From the NCBI GenBank assembly GCA_965247975.1, contig OZ252050.1, positions 3,658,001-3,722,000 on the forward strand: DNA of 64,000 nucleotides. Direction: 5' to 3'. This document shows positions 53,669 through 62,795 of this stretch, in pieces. The position numbers were made by a program, and so were the translations under genes. Numbering within the stretch: the first letter of the stretch is position 1; every line of letters starts with the position of its first letter. This DNA is from Taishania sp965247975. GTDB lineage: Bacteria; Bacteroidota; Bacteroidia; Flavobacteriales_D; Crocinitomicaceae. The notes beneath the pieces are model-generated. The model saw only the letters and a program-made list of their open reading frames with translations, ran no database searches and was not told the origin of the DNA.

Positions 53669-53785
53669 TTACCCTTGTCTTTGTTTAAGTTTCGGATTCT
53701 TCTTGTTAATCACGTAAACTCTACCTTTTCTCTTAACGATCTTGCAATCTGCAGTTCGCTTTTTTACTGATGCTCTAACTTTCAT
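53669..53785 (-). CDS. rpmJ: Ribosomal protein L36
   Basis: 38 aa; a small gene easy to miss. Minus-strand translation begins MKVRASVKKRTADCKIVKRK and ends NPKLKQRQG. It binds 23S rRNA in the 50S subunit. Only Cys14 remains of the zinc-ribbon Cys set, so it is the zinc-free type, as usual in this phylum. Its position between infA and rpsM is standard. Confidence 0.96.
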   Translation of the reverse strand: MKVRASVKKRTADCKIVKRKGRVYVINKKNPKLKQRQG

Positions 53786-53891
53786 TTTTTTTTCTTTTAA
53801 TCCGCTTTCAAATTTTTATGGTTTAAGAAACATTCTTCCAAAGATTCATCTTCTTAAATGTTCATCCACCAACTTTAAAAGCTTCGTTATC

Positions 53892-54110
53892 TTACTTATA
53901 TCTAAAAGTGATTCTACCTTTCGTTAAATCGTATGGTGACATTTCAACTTTCACCTTATCACCTGGAAGAATTTTTATATAAAACATTCTCATTTTACCA
54001 GAAATATGCGATGTAATCACATGCCCATTCTCTAACTCAACGCGAAACATCGCATTCGAAAGGGCTTCTACAATTACTCCATCCTGTTCTATTGATGATT
54101 GCTTTGCCAT
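53892..54110 (-). CDS. infA: Translation initiation factor IF-1
   Basis: 72 aa, a single S1/OB-fold domain that binds the 30S A site with IF-2 and IF-3. MAKQSSIEQDGVIVEALSNAMFRVEL, GHVITSHISGKMRM and VEMSPYDLTKGRITFRYK are diagnostic. It lies 3 nt after secY; a 106-bp AT-rich gap with no recognised feature separates it from rpmJ. Confidence 0.98.
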   Translation of the reverse strand: MAKQSSIEQDGVIVEALSNAMFRVELENGHVITSHISGKMRMFYIKILPGDKVKVEMSPYDLTKGRITFRYK

Positions 54111-54113
54111 ATT

Positions 54114-55439
54114 TTAAAATCCAGATAATTCGTTTGCTGTTCTGCGTCCTTTCACACGTGTACCTTCCATCAATCCGTCCATTTGTCTATTCAATAAATA
54201 TGACTCGATTTGTTGTAATGTATCAAGTACAACTCCGACCATAATCAACAATGATGTTCCACCGAAAAACATTGCAAACTGACCATTCACACCAGCGATG
54301 TAAGCTAGCGCAGGAATCACGGCAATCAATGCCAAGAAAATTGAACCTGGGAATGTGATTCTCGAAACAAGTGTGTCGATGTAATCAGCTGTTTCTTCCC
54401 CTGGTCTAACACCTGGAATGAAACCACCGCTACGTTTTAAATCATCTGCAATTTTTCGAGGATTAATCATAATCGCCGTATAGAAATACGTGAATACGAT
54501 AATCAACAATGCTAAAAGTCCGTTATATCCAAAACCGTAAGGATCTCCTAGGAAACCAGCTCCGCCTTCAGCACTTGAGAAAACCATTACTGGAATTGTC
54601 ATAATTGCTTGAGCGAAAATGATTGGCATAACTCCTGATGCATTTACTTTAATTGGCAGGTAATTACGTGCCCCTTGCTCATCTGCTGCTCTAGCTCCAA
54701 CAACTCGTTTCGCTGTATTCAGAGGAATTTTTCTTACCCCTTGTACAATCAAAACAGTTCCCATCACCACCAACATGAAGACAACAACCTCGATAATAAT
54801 TTTAATCAAGTTGCTTTCGTTCATACCGATTTCAGCGATAAATGCTTGAGGTAAACGTGCTAAGATTCCAACTGTGATTAACAAAGAAATCCCGTTACCA
54901 ATGCCTTTTTCAGTAATACGCTCACCAAGCCAAACAGCGAACATTGCTCCAGCCACCAAAACTAAAATAGTTTGTGTCCACCAGAATGTTCCAGCATCTG
55001 CTGGAAGTGCGTCCTTGCTACCGACATACATTGCCAAATAACTAGGTGCTTGCAATGCACAAATTATGATCGTCAAAATACGTGTAAAGTTGTTGATACG
55101 TTTTCGACCTGATTCGCCTTCATTTTGCATTTTTTGAACCGCAGGTACTGCCATTCCTAAAAGTTGCATAATAATGGATGCACTAATGTAGGGCATGATA
55201 CCCAACGCCATCACTGACGCGTTTGTGAATCCTCCACCAGAAAACAAAGAAAGCAAAGTTTCCAATGCATTCGTGTCTCCAGCTGCTTGCGCCTCCGCAA
55301 GTTTTGTGTAATCTACACCTGGAATAATGATAAAGGATCCGATACGGTATACCAAAATCAAGCTAAGAGTTAAGATAATTCTCTTTCTTAACTCTTCGAC
55401 TTTCCAAATGTTTTTTATGTTCTGTATAAAACGTTTCAT
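54114..55439 (-). CDS. secY: Protein translocase subunit SecY
   Basis: 441 aa, ten predicted membrane helices. It is the channel of the Sec translocon in the inner membrane, through which the many T9SS cargo proteins of this window must first pass. RKRIILTLSLILVYRIGSFIIIPGVD at the start, the plug region, GNGISLLITVGI, and the cytosolic loop RRVVG-like AKRVVGARAADEQGARNYLPIKVN and PGVRPGEETADYI are recognisable. Standard place between rplO and infA. Confidence 0.98.
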   Translation of the reverse strand: MKRFIQNIKNIWKVEELRKRIILTLSLILVYRIGSFIIIPGVDYTKLAEAQAAGDTNALETLLSLFSGGGFTNASVMALGIMPYISASIIMQLLGMAVPAVQKMQNEGESGRKRINNFTRILTIIICALQAPSYLAMYVGSKDALPADAGTFWWTQTILVLVAGAMFAVWLGERITEKGIGNGISLLITVGILARLPQAFIAEIGMNESNLIKIIIEVVVFMLVVMGTVLIVQGVRKIPLNTAKRVVGARAADEQGARNYLPIKVNASGVMPIIFAQAIMTIPVMVFSSAEGGAGFLGDPYGFGYNGLLALLIIVFTYFYTAIMINPRKIADDLKRSGGFIPGVRPGEETADYIDTLVSRITFPGSIFLALIAVIPALAYIAGVNGQFAMFFGGTSLLIMVGVVLDTLQQIESYLLNRQMDGLMEGTRVKGRRTANELSGF

Positions 55440-55464
55440 TTTCTCAAAATGTTGGCAAAGTTAA

Positions 55465-55911
55465 TTAGATTTCTGAACAATTCCCACCTTGTCCTTCAAT
55501 TGCTGTTTTAGCAGTCGAAGAAAACTTATGAGCTGTAACATTAATCTTCGCTTTCAATTCGCCTCTTCCTAAAACTTTAACAAGTTCGTTTCTAGACATT
55601 AACCCGTTTTCCATAAGCACTTCAGGAGTGATTTCGGTAACGTTTTTACGGTCGATTAAAGCTTGAATAATATCTAAATTAATTGCTTTATATTCAACAC
55701 GGTTAATGTTTTTGAATCCAAACTTAGGAACACGACGTTGAAGCGGCATTTGTCCACCTTCAAAACCAATCTTCGTTTTATAACCTGATCTAGATTTTGC
55801 TCCTTTGTGCCCACGAGTAGAGGTTCCACCACGGCCAGAACCCTGACCACGCGCAATTCTCTTTTCTGATTTAACAGAACCTTTAGCTGGAGTTAAATTA
55901 TGTAAATTCAT
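55465..55911 (-). CDS. rplO: Ribosomal protein L15
   Basis: 148 aa, late-assembling 50S protein. Glycine-rich basic N-terminus (LTPAKGSVKSEKRIARGQGSG, TSTRGHKGAKSRSG) and a C-terminal domain with VLGRGELKAKINVTAHKFSSTAKTAIE. 19 nt after rpmD. Confidence 0.98.
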   Translation of the reverse strand: MNLHNLTPAKGSVKSEKRIARGQGSGRGGTSTRGHKGAKSRSGYKTKIGFEGGQMPLQRRVPKFGFKNINRVEYKAINLDIIQALIDRKNVTEITPEVLMENGLMSRNELVKVLGRGELKAKINVTAHKFSSTAKTAIEGQGGNCSEI

Positions 55912-55930
55912 TTCAATTCGATTTTATAAG

Positions 55931-56107
55931 TTAATCAACAACTTGTACCAAGTGTTGAACTTTTTTCACCATTCCCAAGATTTGTGGAGTTGCTTCTTTT
56001 TCAATAGTTTGATTCAACTTTCTAAATCCTAACGCTTTGATCGTAGCTTTTTGAACTGCTGGACGATTGATAGCGCTTCTTACTTGCTTAATTTTAATTG
56101 TAGCCAT
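55931..56107 (-). CDS. rpmD: Ribosomal protein L30
   Basis: 58 aa on the minus strand, beginning MATIKIKQVRSAINRPAVQK and ending LVQVVD. The region IKALGFRKLNQT is the L30 signature. A small protein of the 50S subunit, at its usual site between rpsE (12 nt) and rplO. Confidence 0.96.
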   Translation of the reverse strand: MATIKIKQVRSAINRPAVQKATIKALGFRKLNQTIEKEATPQILGMVKKVQHLVQVVD

Positions 56108-56119
56108 AATATTCGTCTA

Positions 56120-56638
56120 TTAACCGTTAAAAACTTTGTCCAATTCAATACCACGTTGTCTAGCAACAGATACTGCATCTCTCATTTGAGAAAGTGCGTC
56201 CATGGTTGCTTTCACCACGTTATGAGGATTTGATGATCCTTGAGATTTTGCTAGTACGTTATGTACTCCAACGCTTTCTAATACTGCACGCATCGCACCA
56301 CCTGCGATAACTCCGGTACCTTGAGTTGCTGGTTTCAACAAAATTCGAGCTCCACCGAATTTACCTTTTTGAGCGTGAGGAACTGTACCTCTTAAGATTG
56401 GAACTTTGATCAAATTTTTCTTTGCATCATCAATTCCTTTCGTAATAGCTTCTGTTACTTCTTTTGCTTTACCTAAACCGTGACCCACGATTCCATTTTC
56501 ATCACCAACAACAACAATTGCGGAGAAAGAAAAGGTACGTCCACCTTTAGTTACTTTCGTAACACGGTTTATAGCAACGAGTTTATCTTTCAATTCAATA
56601 TCAGAAGATTTCACTCTGTTTAATGCTTGTGTTGCCAT
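56120..56638 (-). CDS. rpsE: Ribosomal protein S5
   Basis: 172 aa. A 30S protein important for decoding accuracy. N-terminal dsRBD-like domain (LVAINRVTKVTKGGRTFSFSAIVVVGDENG, GHGLGKAKEV) and the C-terminal domain (VLESVGVHNVLAKSQGSSNPHNVVKA). 3 nt after rplR. Confidence 0.98.
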   Translation of the reverse strand: MATQALNRVKSSDIELKDKLVAINRVTKVTKGGRTFSFSAIVVVGDENGIVGHGLGKAKEVTEAITKGIDDAKKNLIKVPILRGTVPHAQKGKFGGARILLKPATQGTGVIAGGAMRAVLESVGVHNVLAKSQGSSNPHNVVKATMDALSQMRDAVSVARQRGIELDKVFNG

Positions 56639-56641
56639 TTT

Positions 56642-56995
56642 TTAAAATTTTAAACCGCCTTCTCTTGCTGAGTCAGCTAATGATTTTACTCTACCATGGT
56701 ATAAATACCCATTGCGATCAAAAACAACAGCCTCAATTCCAGCTTTTGTTGCTTTTTCTGCCAATTCTTTACCAACAATTGCAGCTTGCTCAACTTTCGT
56801 TTTTTTATCCGCTGCTTTGTTTTTGTAAGAAGATGCCGATGCCAATGTTTTTCCGGTACTATCATCTATCACTTGCGCATAGATTTGTTTGTTACTGCGG
56901 AAAACTGACAAACGAGGCACCATTGAAGTACCAGTAATTTTCTTTCTGATTCTTCTTTTAATTTTTGCTCTTCTGTTAATCTTACTAAATGCCAT
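56642..56995 (-). CDS. rplR: Ribosomal protein L18
   Basis: 117 aa. It binds 5S rRNA in the central protuberance with L5. RLSVFRSNKQIYAQVIDD, ASASS and VVFDRNGYLYHGRVKSLADSAREGGLKF are diagnostic. Confidence 0.98.
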   Translation of the reverse strand: MAFSKINRRAKIKRRIRKKITGTSMVPRLSVFRSNKQIYAQVIDDSTGKTLASASSYKNKAADKKTKVEQAAIVGKELAEKATKAGIEAVVFDRNGYLYHGRVKSLADSAREGGLKF

Positions 56996-57006
56996 AATGC
57001 TAACTA

Positions 57007-57561
57007 TTATTTTTTACCTGCAGACTTACCAGCCTTTCTTCTAATTTCTTCACCTAAGAATCGAACACCTTTTCCTTTGTATGGTTCAGGTTTACGAAGA
57101 GATCGAATTTTGGCAGCGACTTGACCCAAAAGTTGTTTGTCGTAAGACTCTAAAGTCACCACTGGTGCTTTACCTTTTTGAGTATCTGCAGATACCTTAA
57201 TTTCTTTAGGAATTTCGAAAACGAAAGGGTGAGAGAATCCAAGTGCCAACTCAAGACTTTGTCCTGTAGCTGTAGCACGGAATCCAACACCAACGATTTC
57301 CAATTCCTTTTTAAACCCTTCCGAAACGCCTGTAACCATGTTGTTAAGCAATGAACGGTACAAACCGTGTTTTGCTCTAACATGAGGTGCATCTGATTCG
57401 CGGGTGAAAGTTATTACTCCGTCCTCAATTGATAAACCAACACTTGAATCTATTTCTTGTGTTAATTCACCTTTAGGACCCGAAACGGTAACTACTTTAC
57501 CGTCTACTTTCACGTTTACTCCACTCGGGATGTTAACTGGGGATTTACCTATCCTTGACAT
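57007..57561 (-). CDS. rplF: Ribosomal protein L6
   Basis: 184 aa, 50S protein near the factor-binding site. MSRIGKSPVNIPSGV start, two L6 repeats, and the C-terminal RSLRKPEPYKGKGVRF signature. 19 nt after rpsH. Confidence 0.98.
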   Translation of the reverse strand: MSRIGKSPVNIPSGVNVKVDGKVVTVSGPKGELTQEIDSSVGLSIEDGVITFTRESDAPHVRAKHGLYRSLLNNMVTGVSEGFKKELEIVGVGFRATATGQSLELALGFSHPFVFEIPKEIKVSADTQKGKAPVVTLESYDKQLLGQVAAKIRSLRKPEPYKGKGVRFLGEEIRRKAGKSAGKK

Positions 57562-57580
57562 TTTTTTACCTTGTTAAAGA

Positions 57581-57979
57581 TTAATATACGTAGCAGAGAA
57601 CTTCTCCACCAACGTTTTGTTTTCTTGCTTCTTTATCTGTGATTACTCCATGAGAAGTAGAAACAATCGCAATACCTAGTCCATTCAATACGCGTGGCAT
57701 ATCAGCTGAACCGCTGTATTTACGAAGTCCTGGACGAGAAGCTCTTTGCAATTTTGTAATTGCTGGAACTTTCGTTGAAGGATTGTACTTCAATGCAATT
57801 TTAATCACACCTTGCTTGTTATCTTCTTCAAACTTGTAGTTTGTGATGTATCCTTGATCGAACAAAATTTGCGTCATCGCACGTTTTGTGTTAGAACCAG
57901 GAATTTCCACTGTTTTCAAGCCCGCTGCACTCGCATTACGAATACGCGTAAGAAAATCTGCTATAGGATCTGTTGTCAT
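57581..57979 (-). CDS. rpsH: Ribosomal protein S8
   Basis: 132 aa. It binds helix 21 of 16S rRNA and, in many bacteria, represses its own operon. DPIADFLTRIRNA start and the C-terminal GLGIAIVSTSHGVITDKEARKQNVGGEVLCYV block are diagnostic. Confidence 0.98.
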   Translation of the reverse strand: MTTDPIADFLTRIRNASAAGLKTVEIPGSNTKRAMTQILFDQGYITNYKFEEDNKQGVIKIALKYNPSTKVPAITKLQRASRPGLRKYSGSADMPRVLNGLGIAIVSTSHGVITDKEARKQNVGGEVLCYVY

Positions 57980-58001
57980 AATATTCCTATTTACTTTTTA
58001 A

Positions 58002-58316
58002 TTACCAACTTGCTTTTTTAACACCTGGAATTTTTCCAGCCAAAGCCATTTCACGGAAAGTTACCCTTGATATTCCGAATTGACGCATATATCCTCTTGG
58101 TCTACCTGTCAAACCACAACGATTGTGGATTCTGTTTTTCGCAGAATTTGCAGGTAACTTTTGAAGTGCCATCATTGCATCCCATTTTGCAGCTACGATT
58201 TCTTCAGAGTCATCAGTTGATTTTAAAATCTTCACTAATTCTGCTCTTTTGCTTTCGTAACGAGCGTGTAACTTTTCTCTTTTGCGCTCACGCGCTTTCA
58301 TTGATTCTTTTGCCAT
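58002..58316 (-). CDS. rpsN: Ribosomal protein S14
   Basis: 104 aa. The long, zinc-free (C-minus) form: the CxxC pairs of short S14 are absent, and the C-terminal RCGLTGRPRGYMRQFGISRVTFREMA motif is intact. A 30S head protein. It starts 6 nt after rplE. Confidence 0.98.
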   Translation of the reverse strand: MAKESMKARERKREKLHARYESKRAELVKILKSTDDSEEIVAAKWDAMMALQKLPANSAKNRIHNRCGLTGRPRGYMRQFGISRVTFREMALAGKIPGVKKASW

Positions 58317-58322
58317 CTCTTC

Positions 58323-58874
58323 TTATTTTTTAATAAATGGGAATCCAAATGCATCTAGCAATGCTCTACCTTCTTCATCTGTTTCAGCAGTCGTAACAAA
58401 CGTTACATCCATACCTAAAATTCGATTCACTTTATCAATGTCAATTTCCGGGAAAATGATGTGTTCTTTAACTCCCAAGTTGAAGTTTCCACGACCATCA
58501 AATCCTTTAGGATTGATTCCTCTAAAGTCACGAGTTCTTGGAAGCGAAACTGAAATAAAACGATCTAAGAAGTCATACATTTTATCACCTCTTAATGTCA
58601 CTTTAGTTCCAATAGGCATTCCTTTTCTCAATTTGAAATTAGAGATATCTTTTTTAGAAACTGTTGCCATTGCTTTTTGTCCAGCGATACGAGTTACATC
58701 GTCTACTGCCGCATCCACAATTTTTTTATCAGCAACTGCTTCGCCTAATCCTTGGCTCAAAACAATTTTTGTAAGTTTCGGTACACGCATAACCGTCTTG
58801 TATCCGAACTTTTCAGTCAAAGCAGGAATAATTTCCCCTTTGTACTTTTCCTTAAGTCTTGGTGTATAGCTCAT
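58323..58874 (-). CDS. rplE: Ribosomal protein L5
   Basis: 183 aa. It binds 5S rRNA and P-site tRNA in the central protuberance. RVPKLTKIVLSQGLGEAV, RKGMPIGTKVTLRGDKMYDFLDR and the C-terminal GMDVTFVTTAETDEEGRALL are diagnostic. Its ATG overlaps the rplX stop by 1 nt (TAATG), so the two are translationally coupled. Confidence 0.98.
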   Translation of the reverse strand: MSYTPRLKEKYKGEIIPALTEKFGYKTVMRVPKLTKIVLSQGLGEAVADKKIVDAAVDDVTRIAGQKAMATVSKKDISNFKLRKGMPIGTKVTLRGDKMYDFLDRFISVSLPRTRDFRGINPKGFDGRGNFNLGVKEHIIFPEIDIDKVNRILGMDVTFVTTAETDEEGRALLDAFGFPFIKK

Positions 58875-59191
58875 TATTTAATCTCCTCCCCTGACTTTTT
58901 TGAATAACGTACTAATTTTCCATCTTTGTTCAATTTACGACCAATGCGAGTTGCTTGACCATTATGAACAACCATAAGGTTAGAAATATGGATTCCGGCT
59001 TCTTTCTCCACAATTCCACCTTGAGGGTCTGTTGCGCTTGGTTTAGCGTGTTTCTTAACAAGATTCACCCCTTCCACAATCGCACGCGATTTTTTTCTAT
59101 CAATTGCAAGGATTTTTCCTTCCTGATCACGTGACGTACCGCTAATAACTTTCACGGTGTCACCTACTTTAATGTGTAATTTCTGTTGCAT
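58874..59191 (-). CDS. rplX: Ribosomal protein L24
   Basis: 105 aa from the ATG at 59189-59191; a GTG three codons earlier is less likely. An assembly-initiating 50S protein with a KOW motif (IKVGDTVKVISGTSRDQEGKI). NLVKKH and GGIVEKEAGIHISNLMVV are typical. Overlaps rplE by 1 nt. Confidence 0.97.
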   Translation of the reverse strand: MQQKLHIKVGDTVKVISGTSRDQEGKILAIDRKKSRAIVEGVNLVKKHAKPSATDPQGGIVEKEAGIHISNLMVVHNGQATRIGRKLNKDGKLVRYSKKSGEEIK

Positions 59192-59204
59192 AATTTCCAC
59201 TTAT

Positions 59205-59573
59205 TTAAAGTACCTCAGGCGCTAATGAAACGACTTTCATATAGTCATTTTCACGAAGCTCACGAGCAACTGGTCCGAAAATACGCGTTCCTCTCATTTC
59301 ACCCGCTGCGTTCAAAATAACGCAAGCGTTATCGTCGAAACGAATGTAAGATCCGTCAGCGCGACGTACTTCTTTTTTTGTTCTTACTACTACTGCCTTG
59401 TGCACTGTGCCCTTTTTAACGGCTCCAGCTGGCGCTGCACTCTTCACAGCTACGACGATTTTATCGCCGACAGATGCATAACGTCGTTTTGTACCTCCTA
59501 AAACACGGATGCACAAAACTTCTTTTGCTCCTGAATTATCTGCTACTGCAAGTCTTGATTCACTCTGTATCAT
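59205..59573 (-). CDS. rplN: Ribosomal protein L14
   Basis: 122 aa. A 50S protein at the subunit interface. MIQSESRLAVADNSGAKEVLCIRVLGG and the C-terminal GTRIFGPVARELRENDYMKVVSLAPEVL are diagnostic. Confidence 0.99.
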   Translation of the reverse strand: MIQSESRLAVADNSGAKEVLCIRVLGGTKRRYASVGDKIVVAVKSAAPAGAVKKGTVHKAVVVRTKKEVRRADGSYIRFDDNACVILNAAGEMRGTRIFGPVARELRENDYMKVVSLAPEVL

Positions 59574-59582
59574 TACTAAAAA

Positions 59583-59840
59583 TTATTTAGCTCTTTCAAC
59601 AACTTCTACTAATCTCCAATTCTTTGTCTTCGACAAAGGACGGGTCTCCATGATTTTCACGGTGTCACCAATGTGACAGTCGTTTGTTTCATCGTGGGCG
59701 ACAAATTTAGTAGTTTTTTTGACGAACTTACCATACTTTGGGTGTTTTACTCTTCTTTCTACGGCAACTACGATGGATTTATCCATTTTGTCGCTAGTAA
59801 CAATCCCAATTCGCTCTTTTCTTAAATTACGCTTTTCCAT
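59583..59840 (-). CDS. rpsQ: Ribosomal protein S17
   Basis: 85 aa OB-fold 30S protein. ERIGIVTSDKMDKSIVVAVERRVKHP and the GDTVKIMETRPLSKTKNWRLVEVVE tail are diagnostic. 24 nt after rpmC. Confidence 0.98.
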   Translation of the reverse strand: MEKRNLRKERIGIVTSDKMDKSIVVAVERRVKHPKYGKFVKKTTKFVAHDETNDCHIGDTVKIMETRPLSKTKNWRLVEVVERAK

Positions 59841-59864
59841 TATAAGCTAAATTAGTTAACGCAA

Positions 59865-60059
59865 CTAAGCTTGTGCTTCACGTTTAGTTAATTCTGTATT
59901 CAATCGCGCGATTGTTTTTCTCACCTTACGAATTTGCAATGGATTTTCCATTGGTGACACACTGTGTGACAATTTCATTTTCGCAAGTTGTTCTGTGAAA
60001 TCCGCTAATCGGTTTTTTACATCCTCAACTGTTAATTTTGTGATTTCTTGCTGCTTCAT
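59865..60059 (-). CDS. rpmC: Ribosomal protein L29
   Basis: 64 aa, two helices, near the polypeptide exit tunnel. The PMENPLQIRKVRKTIARLNT block is the L29 signature. 8 nt after rplP. Confidence 0.97.
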   Translation of the reverse strand: MKQQEITKLTVEDVKNRLADFTEQLAKMKLSHSVSPMENPLQIRKVRKTIARLNTELTKREAQA

Positions 60060-60067
60060 GTTTAATA

Positions 60068-60496
60068 CTATTTTCCTGGTATCACATAGTCATTGCGAAC
60101 AATGAACTTACATTTTACTGGTAATTTTTGTGCTGCTAAACGCATTGCTTCCTTAGCAATGTCGTAGGATACACCATCCGCTTCAAATAGGATGCGGCCT
60201 GGTCTAACAACTGCAACCCAGTGACTTGGTGCTCCTTTTCCTTTACCCATCCTTACTTCAGCTGGTTTTGACGTAACTGGTTTGTCTGGGAAAATTCGGA
60301 TCCATACTTTACCTTCACGCTTCATGTAACGAGTAACGGCGATACGTGATGCTTCGATTTGTCGTGATGTGATCCATCCTGGCTCCAAAGTTTTAAGAGC
60401 AAATGATCCGAAAGATACAGTGCTACCTCTATGTGCAATACCGCGGTTTCTTCCCTTTTGCGCTTTTCTAAATTTGGTTCTTTTTGGCTGTAACAT
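60068..60496 (-). CDS. rplP: Ribosomal protein L16
   Basis: 142 aa. A 50S protein that helps position A-site tRNA. MLQPKRTKFRKAQKGRNRG start, RIFPDKPVTSKPAEVRMGKGKG and AKEAMRLAAQKLPVKCKFI are diagnostic. Confidence 0.98.
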   Translation of the reverse strand: MLQPKRTKFRKAQKGRNRGIAHRGSTVSFGSFALKTLEPGWITSRQIEASRIAVTRYMKREGKVWIRIFPDKPVTSKPAEVRMGKGKGAPSHWVAVVRPGRILFEADGVSYDIAKEAMRLAAQKLPVKCKFIVRNDYVIPGK

Positions 60497-60516
60497 TTTC
60501 TAAAATTTTACTGTCC

Positions 60517-61248
60517 TTACTTTTTTCTTCTTTTAGCACCTGGTGCCGGTCTTTTTCCACCTGCTTGGTTCCCACCTTTAGAACCTGCTTGAGTCATACC
60601 AACATTTGGCGACAAATCACGCTTTCCATAAACTTCACCTTTGCATATCCACACTTTGATACCCAAACGACCATACGTTGTATGTGCTTCTGAAAGAGCA
60701 TAATCGATGTCAGCTCTGAACGTATGTAACGGAGTACGTCCATCCTTGTACATCTCTGAACGAGCCATCTCTGCGCCATTCAAACGTCCGGAAATCTTAA
60801 CTTTGATTCCTTCAGCTCCCATACGCATCGTACTCGCTATTGCCATTTTAATTGCTCGTCTAAATGAAATACGAGCTTCTAGTTGACGCGCAATTCCATC
60901 AGCAACTAAGCGTGCATCCAATTCTGGACGTTTCACTTCGAAGATGTTGATTTGAATTTCTTTTTTCGTCAACTTTTTTAACTCTTCTTTCAATTTGTCA
61001 ACCTCTTGACCACCTTTACCGATGATAACTCCTGGTCGCGCTGTGTTAACAGTAACTGTAACAAGTTTCAAAGTTCTCTCAATGATAATTTTTGAAATAC
61101 TTGCTTTAGCAAGACGCGCATGAAGATACTTACGGATTTTGTCGTCTTCGACTAATTTCTCCTTATAGTCATCTCCACCATACCAGTTAGAATCCCATCC
61201 ATGGATGAATCCTAATCTATTTCCAATTGGATTTGTTTTTTGTCCCAT
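60517..61248 (-). CDS. rpsC: Ribosomal protein S3
   Basis: 243 aa. A 30S protein at the mRNA entry with helicase function. MGQKTNPIGNRLGFIHGWDSNWY start, type II KH domain (PGVIIGKGGQEVDKL), and C-terminal RTPLHTFRADIDYALSEAHTTYGRLGIKVWI. A Gly/Lys-rich tail of about 35 residues ends the protein. Confidence 0.98.
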   Translation of the reverse strand: MGQKTNPIGNRLGFIHGWDSNWYGGDDYKEKLVEDDKIRKYLHARLAKASISKIIIERTLKLVTVTVNTARPGVIIGKGGQEVDKLKEELKKLTKKEIQINIFEVKRPELDARLVADGIARQLEARISFRRAIKMAIASTMRMGAEGIKVKISGRLNGAEMARSEMYKDGRTPLHTFRADIDYALSEAHTTYGRLGIKVWICKGEVYGKRDLSPNVGMTQAGSKGGNQAGGKRPAPGAKRRKK

Positions 61249-61256
61249 GCTCTTAC

Positions 61257-61652
61257 TTATTTAACACCGTCAACGACGATTGTAACGTGGTTAGATCTTT
61301 TTCTTACTCTGTGCGCTCTTCCTTGAGGAGCAGCTTGAATTCTTTTCAACATTGCACCGCCACCAACTTCAATTGATTTCACGATTAATGTCTCTTCTTC
61401 GATGCTTTTTCCTTCGTTTTTCATTTCCCAGTTTGCGATCGCAGAGCGAAGCAACTTAGCTAAACTAGTTGAAGCATTTTTAGAATTGTGTTGCAATATG
61501 TTTAGAGCTTTATTTACTTCAACTCCCCTTACAAGATCTGCAACCAATCTCATCTTTCTTGGAGCAATACCTGAATCATTTAAACGCGCAATTGCCGTTG
61601 TCAACTTTTCAGCTTTTAATTTCTCAGCTCTTAGTTTTTTTCTAGCACCCAT
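61257..61652 (-). CDS. rplV: Ribosomal protein L22
   Basis: 131 aa. A 50S protein lining the exit tunnel with its long hairpin (GGGAMLKRIQAAPQGRAHRVRKRSNHVTI). ARLNDSGIAPRKMRLVADLVRG is typical. The N-terminus (ARKKLRAEKLKAEK) is lysine-rich. Confidence 0.97.
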   Translation of the reverse strand: MGARKKLRAEKLKAEKLTTAIARLNDSGIAPRKMRLVADLVRGVEVNKALNILQHNSKNASTSLAKLLRSAIANWEMKNEGKSIEEETLIVKSIEVGGGAMLKRIQAAPQGRAHRVRKRSNHVTIVVDGVK

Positions 61653-61670
61653 GACTTAGCTACTTAAATT

Positions 61671-61949
61671 CTATCTTTTCTTATCTTTTTTATTAGCACC
61701 ATGTCCACGGAAGTTACGTGTTGGAGAAAACTCACCCAACTTGTGTCCTACCATGTTCTCTGATACGAATACAGGAATAAACTTATTCCCGTTATGCACA
61801 GCAAATGTCAAACCTACGAACTCAGGAGTAATAGTACTCGCTCTAGACCACGTTTTGATCACCGCTTTGCTTCCTGATGCTGCTGCATCATCCACTCTTT
61901 TCATCAATTTATAATGTACGAAAGGTGGTTTTTTTAATGAACGACTCAT
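61671..61949 (-). CDS. rpsS: Ribosomal protein S19
   Basis: 92 aa. A 30S head protein contacting S13. MSRSLKKPPFVHYKL, IKTWSRASTITPEFVGLTFAVHNG and GHKLGEFSPTRNFRGH are diagnostic. 7 nt after rplB. Confidence 0.98.
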   Translation of the reverse strand: MSRSLKKPPFVHYKLMKRVDDAAASGSKAVIKTWSRASTITPEFVGLTFAVHNGNKFIPVFVSENMVGHKLGEFSPTRNFRGHGANKKDKKR

Positions 61950-61956
61950 ATCCTAC

Positions 61957-62781
61957 TTATTTTTTTCTCTTTTCGATGATGAACTTATCTGAATATTTAC
62001 TCTTAGCACGAGTTTTGAAACCTTTAGCAGGCATACCATTTCGTGATCTAGGGTGACCTCCTGAGCTACGCCCTTCACCACCACCCATTGGGTGATCGAC
62101 TGGGTTCATAACTACACCACGTACACGTGGACGACGTCCCAACCAACGGCTTCTACCTGCTTTACCAGATACCGTTAAGTTGTGTTCAGAATTAGATACT
62201 GCACCGATAGTAGCTAAACAAGTAGTTAAAATCATTCTAGTTTCACCAGAAGGCATTTTAACAATTGCATAACGGCCATCACGAGCGTTCAATTGAGCAT
62301 AAGTTCCAGCTCCACGTGCAATCGCTCCACCTTTACCAGGTTTCAATTCGATGTTGTGAATCACTGTCCCTAATGGAATATCACTTAAAAAAAGTGCGTT
62401 TCCAACATTTGGTGCTGCGTCTTTTCCTGCAACAACTGTATCACCAGTCTTTAAGCCTTCCGGCGCAAGGATGTAACGTTTTTCACCATCCGCATAATAC
62501 AACAAGGCGATGCGAGCTGTACGATTTGGATCATATTCAATTGATTTAACCGTTGCGGGAACACCATGTTTCTCGCGTTTAAAATCAATGATACGGTATT
62601 TTTGTTTGTGACCACCTCCAATATAACGCATGGTCATTCTACCGTCATTGTTTCGACCTCCCGATTTGCTGCGTCCTTCAACTAAGCTTTTTTCTGGCTT
62701 ACCTGCAGTAACTTCCGCATAATCGCTGATGATCTTGTGTCTTTGCCCTGGAGTTGTAGGCTTGAATTTTTTAAGACTCAT
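61957..62781 (-). CDS. rplB: Ribosomal protein L2
   Basis: 274 aa. A 50S protein needed for subunit joining and peptidyl transferase. KFKPTTPGQRHKI start, GRNNDGRMTMRYIGGGHKQKYRIIDFKR, and the C-terminal RGVVMNPVDHPMGGGEGRSSGGHPRS, with the conserved His of the catalytic-centre loop, are all present. Confidence 0.99.
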   Translation of the reverse strand: MSLKKFKPTTPGQRHKIISDYAEVTAGKPEKSLVEGRSKSGGRNNDGRMTMRYIGGGHKQKYRIIDFKREKHGVPATVKSIEYDPNRTARIALLYYADGEKRYILAPEGLKTGDTVVAGKDAAPNVGNALFLSDIPLGTVIHNIELKPGKGGAIARGAGTYAQLNARDGRYAIVKMPSGETRMILTTCLATIGAVSNSEHNLTVSGKAGRSRWLGRRPRVRGVVMNPVDHPMGGGEGRSSGGHPRSRNGMPAKGFKTRAKSKYSDKFIIEKRKK

Positions 62782-62795
62782 TGTTCGTCAACTAC